The notes beneath the pieces are model-generated. The model did no database searches, was not told the origin of the DNA, and saw nothing but the letters and a program-made list of their open reading frames with translations. Source: Burkholderiales bacterium (lineage in GTDB: Bacteria; Pseudomonadota; Gammaproteobacteria; Burkholderiales; Burkholderiaceae_C). From it: a stretch of DNA of 7,016 nt. The first letter of the stretch is position 1; the number at the start of each line of letters is the position of its first letter. The translations under genes and the position numbers were made by a program. Of this stretch, positions 1-6,585 are shown piece after piece. The DNA is taken from the NCBI GenBank assembly GCA_025354615.1, contig JANXMO010000462.1, positions 1-7,016 of the forward strand, in the 5' to 3' direction.

Positions 1-945
1 GTTGGTCGCCATCGCGTTGACCGAGTCGGTCAAGTCTTTCCAGGTACCGGCCACGCCGGGTACCACCGCTTGGCCGCCCAACCGGCCGTCGGTGCCGACT
101 TCCCGGGCCACCCGCGTCACTTCCGAGGCAAACGAGCGCAGCTGCTCGACCATGGTGTTGGTGGCCTCTTTCAGCTGCAGGATTTCGCCCCGTACGTCAA
201 CCATGATCTTCTTCGACAGGTCGCCATTGGCCACAGCGATCGTCACCTCGGCGATGTTGCGCACTTGCGCCGTCAGGTTGCCAGCCATCTGGTTGACCGA
301 GTCGGTCAACTCCTTCCACACGCCCGACACGCCCTTGACCTTGGCCTGCCCGCCCAGCTTGCCTTCCGTGCCGACCTCGCGCGCCACGCGGGTGACCTCG
401 GAGGTAAAGACCGATAGCTGCTCGATCATGGAATTGACCAGCTTGGCAGAGCGCAGAAATTCGCCTTTGAGCGCCCGCCCGTCCACCTCCAATTCCATCG
501 ACTGCCCGAGATCGCCCTTGGCCACGGCGCCAATCGTGCGGGCGATTTCGGTGGTCGGGCGCACCAGGTCGTCGATCAAGGTGTTGAGCGAGTCGACTGT
601 CGTCGCCCAGCCGCCGATGGCGCCGGGGAGCGACATGCGCTGCTTCAGCCGCCCTTCCTTGCCAACGCTGGCGCTCAGCCGGCCCACTTCGCGCGAAATG
701 CGGTCTTCATGCGCCACCGCCTGGTTGAACGCCTCGGCGATGCGCGACTCGATGCCACTCCAGTCAGCCGGCAGGCGAACGGAAAAGTCGCCGTTGCGCA
801 GCGCCACCACGGCCGTCAACATCTGCCGCAAATGCCCCTGCGAAGCCGCCCGCTCGGCCCGCAATTCCAGCAGCTCGGCTTCGAACGATGACCCTGGCGG
901 CAACGACGAAGAGATGGCGTTGGTCGTCTGAGTTGCTGGGTGCAT
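1..945 (-). CDS. Poly-HAMP sensor protein, probable N-terminus of a soluble hybrid histidine kinase (partial)
   Basis: The frame is open from the ATG at 945 to the window edge (315 codons, no stop), so the C-terminal part is missing. Seen: a polar N-terminus without signal peptide or membrane segment, a helical Glu/Leu/Arg stretch (residues 20-45), then repeated HAMP-type units. Canonical HAMP cores carry NGDF (52-55 region), KGDL (143-146) and NGDL (240-243); between them sit divergent cores with EGRL, EGKL and DGRL (about 97, 194 and 286). The unit of 92 residues at 184-275 starts again at 276 with about 80% identity over 40 residues. Known: group III hybrid kinases (fungal Nik1/Os-1) and bacterial relatives have such arrays before HisKA, HATPase and receiver domains. 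Inferred: a cytoplasmic sensor kinase. The kinase part is not visible, so a different output domain is possible. Start choice: the in-frame ATG at 960 has no Shine-Dalgarno, whereas ATG 945 follows AAGAG at a good distance. An in-frame stop lies just upstream of 960. Confidence 0.85.
   Translation of the reverse strand, partial: MHPATQTTNAISSSLPPGSSFEAELLELRAERAASQGHLRQMLTAVVALRNGDFSVRLPADWSGIESRIAEAFNQAVAHEDRISREVGRLSASVGKEGRLKQRMSLPGAIGGWATTVDSLNTLIDDLVRPTTEIARTIGAVAKGDLGQSMELEVDGRALKGEFLRSAKLVNSMIEQLSVFTSEVTRVAREVGTEGKLGGQAKVKGVSGVWKELTDSVNQMAGNLTAQVRNIAEVTIAVANGDLSKKIMVDVRGEILQLKEATNTMVEQLRSFASEVTRVAREVGTDGRLGGQAVVPGVAGTWKDLTDSVNAMATN
121..672 (-). repeat. Tandem 276-nt coding repeats (92-residue poly-HAMP units)
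   Basis: Two adjacent units, 672-397 (residues 92-183, more divergent) and 396-121 (residues 184-275), are followed by the start of a third unit at 120 that runs off the window. The second and third units share the motif [10 protein letters not shown], then LGGQA, then LTDSVN, at identical spacing. Each unit contains one canonical GD-type HAMP and one divergent HAMP, about 46 residues each. They are in-frame protein repeats, not a mobile or intergenic repeat. Confidence 0.8.
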
Positions 946-1159
946 GGCCAATCTCTTCATTCAAAAAGGAAACAAGGCGATTTGCAGCGCCGGTGGGTGA
1001 TGCCGCGAGCCGGCTCATTATGAGAGGCCGGCCGGGCCGGGGTTAAGCGCCGCCTGCGGACCGGCGTTGGGCGATTGCTGCCGGAGTCGATCACGGCTTT
1101 TAAGCAGGCAGATGAGGACGATGGCCGCAGGTTCAGCTGCATGCAACCCGAGCGCTTGG
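946..1159. other. Intergenic region between the secretion operon and the poly-HAMP gene
   Basis: These 214 nt follow the TAG of the PilN-like gene and precede the sensor gene, both on the minus strand. No convincing coding frame was found: the short frames crossing it have no ribosome binding site or recognisable protein. It contains a promoter candidate at 1017-1046 and a GC-rich GGCC-type run at 1027-1042. I see no stem-loop followed by a T tract, so an intrinsic terminator for the operon is not supported and read-through into the sensor gene is possible. Confidence 0.6.
1017..1046 (-). promoter_or_regulatory. Candidate sigma70-type promoter for the poly-HAMP gene
   Basis: On the minus strand, TTAACC (1046-1041, 4 of 6 matches to the -35 consensus) is followed after 18 nt by CATAAT (1022-1017, 5 of 6 matches to the -10 consensus). 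Transcription would begin near 1010, leaving a leader of about 65 nt before the ATG at 945. The -10 box lies within a small inverted repeat, ctcat-t-atgag at 1014-1024, which could be an operator. This is a match by eye in a GC-rich background where AT-rich hexamers are rare; there is no direct evidence of activity. Confidence 0.4.
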
Positions 1160-1744
1160 CTATGGCTCTGGCACCCAAGCGCGCGCTTCGATGGTCGCTT
1201 GGCCTCCGCCGGCTGCACCAGCGACAGGGGTGGCGGTGGAAGACGCCGGCGTCGACAGGCGGCTCCAACGCCAGCGCGGTGGCAGGTCGGAGGCGTTGAG
1301 CGCGTCCAGATAGGCATCCAGCGCGGCGGCGTCGCGAAACGCCAGTTCCGCGCGCGCGCCGCGGTCGGCCGCCGTGATGTCAAGCGCCAGCAGTTGAACG
1401 CCCGGCACACGCACCGCTTCCACCGCGTCGAGCACATGCGCGGCATTGAACGCGGCGCGCTGTGCCAGCTGCAGCGCATCAGCCGTAAACGGCGGGGCAG
1501 ATGCTGGTGAAGACGGCGGTGGCGGCAGATGACGCGCATCCAGCTGCAGGCGGGCCGCTTGGGCCTTGCCAGCCGCTTGCTGCAGTTGGCGGTTCAGTTG
1601 CAAGCTGCGCACACCTTGCCAGACGGCCAGCCCCAAAACCAGCACAATCGCCAGCGCAATGGCCAGCGCCATCAAGCCCGCGGCCCACCCCCGCTGCACC
1701 GCTGCCGCGGGCGGTGTGCGCAGCTCGATTCGCAATGCCCTCAT
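1160..1744 (-). CDS. PilN/GspM-like single-pass inner-membrane assembly protein
   Basis: A 194-residue protein with a short basic cytoplasmic N-terminus (1-20), one transmembrane helix (about 21-43), a Gln/Ala-rich probable coiled coil (44-70), a Pro/Ser linker (73-86), and a small alpha/beta domain (about 90-190). The last ends in a strand-like TIEARAW. This layout and the pattern of the last domain (helix, then VPGVQLLALDI, AELAF, a helix AALDAYLDAL, final strand) fit the ferredoxin-like periplasmic domain of PilN and GspM proteins. Inferred role: it couples the cytoplasmic PilM/GspL-like partner to the periplasmic parts. The ATG at 1744 overlaps the previous stop by 4 nt (ATGA), with GAGGTG at 1758-1753 as ribosome binding site. 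A longer frame upstream to 1828 is only overlap with the neighbouring gene. It is the last gene of the operon. The family assignment rests on topology and position, not on clear sequence identity. Confidence 0.75.
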   Translation of the reverse strand: MRALRIELRTPPAAAVQRGWAAGLMALAIALAIVLVLGLAVWQGVRSLQLNRQLQQAAGKAQAARLQLDARHLPPPPSSPASAPPFTADALQLAQRAAFNAAHVLDAVEAVRVPGVQLLALDITAADRGARAELAFRDAAALDAYLDALNASDLPPRWRWSRLSTPASSTATPVAGAAGGGQATIEARAWVPEP

Positions 1745-2448
1745 CCGCCGTGCACCTCGACGAACGGGCCAAGCGCCAACGCAGCGGTCGGGGCGCCGGC
1801 GCCGGCCAACAGCTCGCTGCCCAAGCAAATACAGGGCACCGGCCCCGGCCCAGGCGCACCGGCCACGACCGTGCGCGCGAGAACAGCGAGCGCATTGTTC
1901 CTGTCAAGCACCGGTGAAAAATGGGAAACGGCAGCGAAACCCGACGGCCCGGCAATGAAGACGGTCAACGAATCGCAGTCGTGTACGCCCAGGCCTGCCA
2001 AGGAGTTGGCAGGCCGCGACTCAAGCGCATACCGCAAAGCATCGGCCCACCAAGGCTGCAGGCTGATCAGCGACAAACGAGCTGCGCGCGCCGCCGTTTC
2101 CAGTGCCGCCACCACTGGCTCGGCCACAGCGACCGCCAGGCGCGGCCCGCGCTGCCGACGCCCCTCGATCCACACCCGGCAGGGCGCTGCCAAACCCGTG
2201 CGCTGCGCCGCCGTGGCCTGCGCAATCTGTTCCATCTCGGCGGGTGCTGCGCCCGCCGTGGGCTGCAGGAGAATCGGCCGGCACAGCCCGCCGCTCAGCC
2301 ACTGGCGCACGCGCTGGCGTGGCGCCAGCGCCTGCAGCTGCTCGGCTGCGGTGAGCAGGGCGTGTTCCGGCCCCATCACCAGTGTTGCGTATGCAGGCAG
2401 GCAAGGCCCAACACGGGCCACGCGCCGCGTGCCGACGTAAAGATCCAC
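1741..2448 (-). CDS. Soluble PilM/cytoplasmic-GspL-like protein of the secretion operon
   Basis: A 235-residue protein with no signal peptide and no transmembrane segment, located between the ATPase gene and the PilN-like gene. In type IV pilus operons PilM occupies the place next to PilN, and in type II systems the cytoplasmic part of GspL binds the GspE N-terminus. Weak hints of an actin-like fold are an opening strand MDLYVG followed by a basic turn, a central LAVAVAEPVVAAL segment (104-116), and strand/turn segments SLTVFIAGPSG (160-170) and CICLGSELLAG (206-216). I do not see a convincing ATP-binding phosphate motif, so it may be a degenerate, non-nucleotide-binding version. The start is taken as GTG 2448, 4 nt after the GspE stop; the longer frame to 2499 would overlap the GspE end. 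The Shine-Dalgarno is weak, so translation is probably coupled. Function is inferred from position and must be treated as tentative. Confidence 0.65.
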   Translation of the reverse strand: MDLYVGTRRVARVGPCLPAYATLVMGPEHALLTAAEQLQALAPRQRVRQWLSGGLCRPILLQPTAGAAPAEMEQIAQATAAQRTGLAAPCRVWIEGRRQRGPRLAVAVAEPVVAALETAARAARLSLISLQPWWADALRYALESRPANSLAGLGVHDCDSLTVFIAGPSGFAAVSHFSPVLDRNNALAVLARTVVAGAPGPGPVPCICLGSELLAGAGAPTAALALGPFVEVHGG

Positions 2449-2452
2449 CGGG

Positions 2453-4078
2453 TTACTGCCAGCCCACCACACGCTTGATCTCCTGTGGCGTGGTGACACC
2501 GCGCTGCACCAGTGCGGCGCCCTGCGCCACCAGCGGCTGCACGCCTGACGCGGTAATGTGCGCCCGCTGAGCCGACACGGGTGCGTTGGCCATCACAAGA
2601 TCGCGCAGCGCATCGTCAACCGCGTGCACCTCCGCCATTACCAGCCGGCCCTTGTAGCCGGTCCCGCGGCAGGCGTCGCAGCCCGGCGCGCACGGCACGG
2701 CAGATGCCACAACGCCGTGCAGGGCCAGCCACCGCTGCTCGTCCGCGTTTGCGGGGCGTTCGCCGGCACAGTGCCGGCATAACCGCCTCACCAGGCGCTG
2801 CACCACCAGCCCGTTGAGCGACGACATGAAGCCGAACATGTCGAGGCCGAAATGGCGAAACCGGCCGGTCACGTCGAACACGTTGTTGGCGTGCACGGTG
2901 GTGAAGACCTGGTGGCCGGTCAACGCTGACTGCACGGCGATCTCGGCGGTTTCAGCGTCGCGGATTTCACCGACCAGAATACGGTCGGGATCGTGGCGCA
3001 GGATCGAACGCAGGCCTTTGGCAAAGGTCAACCCCTTGCGTTCGTTGACCGGGATTTGCAGCACGCCGGGCAATTCGTACTCAACCGGGTCTTCGATGGT
3101 GATGGTCTTGTCCAGCCCGGTATTGATTTCCGACAGGATGGCGTAGACCGTCGTCGTCTTGCCGCTGCCGGTCGGCCCGGTCACCAGCAGCATGCCGTGC
3201 GGCAGCTCGGCCAGCGCCCGGATGGTTGCCGCACCCGCGCCATCAAAGCCCAGCAAGGGCAGCGACACCACGGCTTCTTCGCCGCCGCTGCTGCGTAGCT
3301 GCGCCTTGTCAAGCAGTCGCAGCACCGCGTCTTCGCCAAACACGCTGGGCATGATGGACACGCGCAGGTCAATGCGGCGGCCCTGGCCGAGATCAAAACG
3401 AAAGCGCCCGTCCTGCGGCGTGCGCCGCTCGGTGATGTCGAGCTGGGCCAGCACCTTGATGCGCGACACCACTTCCTCGGCCCGCACCGCATCGGCCAGC
3501 CGCGCGAAGCGCACCATCACGCCGTCCTGGCGCAGCTTGACGGTGACGCCGCCGCGGTCGCACTCGAAGTGAATGTCGCTGGCGCCGCCGGCATAGGCCG
3601 CCCGCACCGCACTGTCGACGAAATCGACCACCGGCCCGCTGCGGCCTGGTGCGGCGGTGGCAAGCCCGGTGTCGGCCGCCGCAGTGGCGTGGCCAGCCCC
3701 GCCCTCGCCCAGCCACAGCGCCAGCAAACGGGCGGGCAGCGCCACCAGTTCGGGCAGGTGGTCGAGCCCGGCGCTGGCACGCCGCACGGCCGGCTCGTCC
3801 CACGGGTCGGCCAGGCCCAGCCGCAGCGCCGGCTCGTTCGGCAGGCGCAGCGGCACGCAGGCCAGGGTGCGTGCGGTAGCGAGGTTCATCGCATCGAAAT
3901 CACAAGCCGCCTGGGTGACGTCGAAAACAGCGGCCACGCCGAAGTTCTCGCGCAGTTGCGCCGCCAGCTCGGCCGGCGGCAGCCCGGCCGACCGCAGCAG
4001 CACGTCGAGCACCGCGCCGCCGCCGCAGGCGTGCAGCCGGCGGGCAGCGATCAACGCATCACGCAACCCGGCCGCCAT
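2453..4078 (-). CDS. gspE: GspE-family secretion/pilus assembly ATPase
   Basis: A 541-residue cytoplasmic hexameric ATPase that powers pseudopilus assembly. Seen: an N-terminal GspE_N/MshEN-like region (about 20-115, with LLRSAGLPPAEL), a low-complexity Ala/Gly linker (126-148), the N2 domain (150-285, SDIHFECDRGGVTVKLRQDG), then the motor. Walker A is GPTGSGKT (301-308), the Asp box follows ITIEDPVEYELPG (326-338), Walker B is ILVGEIRD (367-374) with catalytic Glu371, and the His box is TGHQVFTTVHANN (387-399). A zinc-binding tetracysteine motif is present, CRHC (434-437) and CDAC (467-470), typical of GspE/PilB rather than PilT. All key residues are intact. The ATG at 4078 shares one base with the GspF stop (TGATG); the longer frame to 4414 merely runs through gspF. 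It could equally be called PilB-like; context with GspF and GspG favours GspE. Confidence 0.95.
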   Translation of the reverse strand: MAAGLRDALIAARRLHACGGGAVLDVLLRSAGLPPAELAAQLRENFGVAAVFDVTQAACDFDAMNLATARTLACVPLRLPNEPALRLGLADPWDEPAVRRASAGLDHLPELVALPARLLALWLGEGGAGHATAAADTGLATAAPGRSGPVVDFVDSAVRAAYAGGASDIHFECDRGGVTVKLRQDGVMVRFARLADAVRAEEVVSRIKVLAQLDITERRTPQDGRFRFDLGQGRRIDLRVSIMPSVFGEDAVLRLLDKAQLRSSGGEEAVVSLPLLGFDGAGAATIRALAELPHGMLLVTGPTGSGKTTTVYAILSEINTGLDKTITIEDPVEYELPGVLQIPVNERKGLTFAKGLRSILRHDPDRILVGEIRDAETAEIAVQSALTGHQVFTTVHANNVFDVTGRFRHFGLDMFGFMSSLNGLVVQRLVRRLCRHCAGERPANADEQRWLALHGVVASAVPCAPGCDACRGTGYKGRLVMAEVHAVDDALRDLVMANAPVSAQRAHITASGVQPLVAQGAALVQRGVTTPQEIKRVVGWQ

Positions 4079-5280
4079 CAGCGCACGCTGCTCGCCATGT
4101 CGAACACCGGCATGTACATCATGACGACAATGCCGCCCACCACCAGCGCCATGCCCACCAACAGCAGCGGCTCGACGATGCGCGTGGCGCGTTCGATGAA
4201 GGTCGAGAAGTTGTCGCCGTGGCGCTCGGCAATCGTCTGCAACACGCGGTCGAAGTTGCCGGTGCGCTCGCCAACGGCAAGCAGGCGTTGCGTGACCAAA
4301 TCGGTCAGGCCGGCGCCGTGCAGTGCAGCCGAAACGCGCCGCCCCTGCGCCAGGCTGTGCTGCGCCGCCAGAATGCCCGCCGTCATGCGCGGCCCCAAGC
4401 CAAGCGCGGCGCAATGGCCCAGCGCTTCGTCGAGCGCATAACCGCCTTTGAACATCAGCGCCATCGACTGGTAGAGCTTGGCGAGGCGGAATTCATCCAC
4501 CTGGCGTGCCAGCGGCGCCACGCGTCCCAACAGCGCTTGGGCCGCCCGCAGCATCATCCCGCGGCGCCAGGCGACGACCGCGGCGGCCAACAACAAGGCC
4601 GCGCCGGCCAGCACGGCCGCTCCGTGTTCGGTCAGCACGCCGCTGACCGCCACCAGCACGCGGGTGGCGGCGCTGGTGGGGCCGTGCAGGTCGGCGTACA
4701 TGCGCGAGAACTTCGGGATCACATAGAGCAGCAAAAAAAGGACGATGAGCACGCCCAGGCCCATCACCACCGCGGGGTAGATGGCCGCGCTGACCAGCTG
4801 CTTGCGCAGGCGATCGAGCAGCGCGTGGTAGCGCAGGTAATCGTCGAGCGCCGTCACCAGGGCGCTGGTGCGTTCGCTGGCCTTGACACTGGCCACCAGC
4901 ACGGCTGGGAAGCGGCCGCTCGCGGCCATCGCGGCCGACAGCGTCTGGCCCTGCCGCAAACCATCGACCAATTGCGCATGCACCTGCGCGCGCGCGGCCC
5001 CCAGCGGCTGCGCGTGCAGCGTTTCCAGCGCCTCGACCACCGTCATGCCGGCGGCCAGCAAGGTGCGCAATTCCTTGCACCACCAGGCAACGTCCAGGCC
5101 ACTACTGCTGCTGCCGCCGCTGGCGGCTCCCGTCACCGCCGGCCGGGCACGCCGCACCGACAGCACCACATGGCCCGCGGCCGTCAAGCGCTGCGTCAGC
5201 TCGCTTGGTGATTCGCCGGTCAGCAGGTCTTCGTGCACCTGGGCCACAGCGGGGTCGAAAAGGCGAACCTTGAATTGCAT
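4078..5280 (-). CDS. gspF: GspF-family inner-membrane platform protein
   Basis: A 400-residue polytopic protein, the usual length for GspF/PilC. It forms the inner-membrane platform that the ATPase rotates or drives to add pseudopilin subunits. Seen: a cytoplasmic N-terminal part (1-60) with a Gly/Ser linker (51-61), a first T2SSF domain (about 65-190) with LLAAGMTVVEALETL, membrane helices at about 169-188, 220-238 and 370-391, and a second T2SSF domain (264-388) with MFKGGYALDEAL and GERTGNFDRVL. The two-domain repeat and three helices are intact. The ATG at 5280 lies 24 nt after the GspG stop; no clear Shine-Dalgarno is present, so coupling to the gene before it is likely. It overlaps the GspE start by one base. 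Confidence 0.95.
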   Translation of the reverse strand: MQFKVRLFDPAVAQVHEDLLTGESPSELTQRLTAAGHVVLSVRRARPAVTGAASGGSSSSGLDVAWWCKELRTLLAAGMTVVEALETLHAQPLGAARAQVHAQLVDGLRQGQTLSAAMAASGRFPAVLVASVKASERTSALVTALDDYLRYHALLDRLRKQLVSAAIYPAVVMGLGVLIVLFLLLYVIPKFSRMYADLHGPTSAATRVLVAVSGVLTEHGAAVLAGAALLLAAAVVAWRRGMMLRAAQALLGRVAPLARQVDEFRLAKLYQSMALMFKGGYALDEALGHCAALGLGPRMTAGILAAQHSLAQGRRVSAALHGAGLTDLVTQRLLAVGERTGNFDRVLQTIAERHGDNFSTFIERATRIVEPLLLVGMALVVGGIVVMMYMPVFDMASSVR

Positions 5281-5304
5281 GGGTCAGGCGGGTTTTGCAG
5301 GAAA

Positions 5305-5712
5305 TCAATTCGTGATGTCGGCGTCATCGCCCGTGCCGCCAGCGGCGCGGTCACGGCCCCAGCTGAGCACGTCGATGTCCTTGCCGCGGTTGCTGTGCTC
5401 GCGGTACACATAAGCACTGCCCCAAGGGTCCAGCGGCACGCTGTCTTTCAAGTACGGCCCGCGCCAACGCGGCTCGCTGGCCGGCGCCACCAGCAGCGCA
5501 CGCAGGCCCTCGGCATCGGTAGGGTAGCGGCCCAGGTCGATGCGAAAGGCCTGCAGCGCCTTGTCAAAAGCATCGATCTGCGCACGGGCGGCGGTGGCCT
5601 CCGAGCGTTGGATCTGGCCAAGAAAACGCGGCGCGACGATGCCGGTCAGCAGCCCGATGATGAGAATCACCACCAGCAGTTCGAGCAGCGTGAAGCCGCG
5701 GTGGCGCGTCAT
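5305..5712 (-). CDS. gspG: GspG major pseudopilin precursor
   Basis: A 135-residue prepilin with a six-residue basic leader (MTRHRG) and cleavage expected between Gly6 and Phe7, giving a mature N-terminus FTLLELLVVILIIGLL with Glu5 present. The globular part has the GspG signatures YPTDAEGLRALL (63-74), WRGPYLKD (83-90), VPLDPWG (92-98) and the acidic C-terminal loop GGTGDDADIT (125-134), which in known GspG proteins forms the calcium site. The length matches GspG family members. It would polymerise into the pseudopilus after methylation by a prepilin peptidase encoded elsewhere. The ATG at 5712 overlaps the stop of the preceding pseudopilin by 4 nt (ATGA) and has no Shine-Dalgarno of its own. 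The longer frame to 5868 lies in the neighbouring gene and is rejected. Confidence 0.93.
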   Translation of the reverse strand: MTRHRGFTLLELLVVILIIGLLTGIVAPRFLGQIQRSEATAARAQIDAFDKALQAFRIDLGRYPTDAEGLRALLVAPASEPRWRGPYLKDSVPLDPWGSAYVYREHSNRGKDIDVLSWGRDRAAGGTGDDADITN

Positions 5713-6197
5713 GGCGCCGGGCTTGCGATGAATTGCCATTCGCAATAGCGGCCGGCGGGCGGCAGCGTCAGGTGGTCGAAAACGAGGGCGCCTTGCGCCA
5801 GCGGCGCGGCGGTGCTTTGACTGTAGACGCCGCGGATGCCGCCCTCGGTATCCCGCACGGTGCCCCACGGCTGGCGCGGGTCGAGCGGGTCGGCGTACAG
5901 CCGGCGCAGGTGGCGCATCACGCCGATGAAGCGGGCGTCCAAAAGCAAGGCGTCGAGCGAACGTGGGAACTGCTTGGCGCTGCCGGGCGAAACATCGCGG
6001 TAATGGGCCAACGCCTGCGCGTACAAGCGGCCGATATGCAGCAGTTCCTGTTCACGCTCGCGCCGCACATAGTGCGCCCAGGCCGGCCCGGCAGCGGCCA
6101 GGCCCAGCGCGACCAGTGCCAGCACCAGCAGCATCGCCACCAACGTGTAACCGCCAGGCGGCGAGCAGCGGCCGGTTTTGCGGTCACCACGATGCAT
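5709..6197 (-). CDS. Atypical pseudopilin lacking Glu5
   Basis: A 162-residue protein with a 16-residue basic leader ending in PPGG, followed by a type IV pilin-like hydrophobic helix YTLVAMLLVLALVALGLAAAG (17-37 region). The prepilin peptidase site would be Gly16/Tyr17. The fifth mature residue is Ala instead of the near-universal Glu. The globular part has the pattern FPRSLDALL (77-85), LYADPLDPRQPWGTVRDTEG (100-119) and GVYSQS (123-128), which I recall from pseudopilin-like proteins of similar operons. A Cys at 152 and a Cys at 11 are present. Loss of Glu5 is known in tip minor pseudopilins such as GspK, so a tip or initiating role is inferred. The start at 6197 overlaps the previous gene by 14 nt and is supported by a strong ribosome binding site; the longer frame to 6245 is not needed. 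Confidence 0.82.
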   Translation of the reverse strand: MHRGDRKTGRCSPPGGYTLVAMLLVLALVALGLAAAGPAWAHYVRREREQELLHIGRLYAQALAHYRDVSPGSAKQFPRSLDALLLDARFIGVMRHLRRLYADPLDPRQPWGTVRDTEGGIRGVYSQSTAAPLAQGALVFDHLTLPPAGRYCEWQFIASPAP

Positions 6198-6585
6198 AAG
6201 GGCTCCCGTCCTGCGCCTGACCGGCGGCGCCGCTGTGCACATCAAATACCGCGCCGCTGCCTGATGAAGCTACTGGAGCCACGATGACCCAGCTGTCACC
6301 GCGCTGGGTGACAGGGTCAACCGGGACGGCGCGCAAGTAATGCCGGTCCACCAGTTCTTGCAGCGTGGCCGGATAACGGGCTTGGTCAGCATGAAACTGG
6401 TCGATGGCGTCGCGCAACGCGCGCAGGTCGTGCTTCAGCGCCACTTCGCGGGCAGTGTCGAGGTGCTGGATATAGCGCGGCGTGGCCACCGCCAGCAGCA
6501 GGCCCATGGCCGCCAGCACGACCAGCAGTTCGATCACCGTGAAGCCGGCCCGGCGCGCGCCTGTCCGCGGGGTCATCATCGTCAT
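6184..6585 (-). CDS. GspG-like pseudopilin paralogue
   Basis: A 133-residue prepilin with a 14-residue basic leader and predicted cleavage at Gly14/Phe15, leaving FTVIELLVVLAAMGLLLAVA with Glu5 intact. The globular part has YPATLQELVDRHYL (71-84) and VPVDPVTQRGDSW (87-99), matching the GspG fold pattern, but the acidic calcium loop of GspG is absent. Instead it ends in VFDVHSG, then DGSPYASW, a motif shared with the next pseudopilin upstream. It is most likely a minor or alternative pseudopilin. Several starts are possible (GTG 6591, GTG 6588, ATG 6585, 6579, 6576); ATG 6585 is chosen because it shares one base with the preceding stop (TGATG), as gspE does with gspF. Confidence 0.87.
   Translation of the reverse strand: MTMMTPRTGARRAGFTVIELLVVLAAMGLLLAVATPRYIQHLDTAREVALKHDLRALRDAIDQFHADQARYPATLQELVDRHYLRAVPVDPVTQRGDSWVIVAPVASSGSGAVFDVHSGAAGQAQDGSPYASW
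6203..6207 (-). promoter_or_regulatory. Ribosome binding site of the Glu5-less pseudopilin
   Basis: GGGAG on the minus strand lies 5 nt before the ATG at 6197, inside the coding end of the preceding gene. It is one of the better Shine-Dalgarno matches in the operon and decides in favour of 6197 over the upstream in-frame starts. Confidence 0.6.

Noticed and set aside
2..931. Open frame of 309 codons on the plus strand
   Set aside because: It is the antisense shadow of the poly-HAMP gene, which has recognisable repeats on the minus strand. The plus-strand translation is Ser/Arg/Thr-rich without family features.
1020..1060. Possible intrinsic terminator formed by GGCC-rich sequence after the operon
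   Set aside because: The GC-rich run can pair with itself in several ways, but no T tract follows on the minus strand.
1018..1539. 173-codon minus-strand frame spanning the end of the PilN-like gene and the intergenic region
   Set aside because: Most of it overlaps the PilN-like gene in another frame. The translation is Arg/Cys-rich and has no ribosome binding site.
1529..2440. Open frame of 303 codons on the plus strand
   Set aside because: It is antisense to the PilM-like and PilN-like genes. Those have start/stop coupling, a transmembrane helix and a sensible operon position; this frame has none.
4079..4414. N-terminal extension of the GspE frame
   Set aside because: It lies wholly within gspF and translates to Arg/His-rich sequence. 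The ATG at 4078 coupled to the gspF stop gives the normal GspE N-terminus.
4219..5211. Open frame of 330 codons on the plus strand
   Set aside because: It is antisense to gspF, with a Gln/His/Arg-rich low-complexity translation typical of a high-GC shadow.
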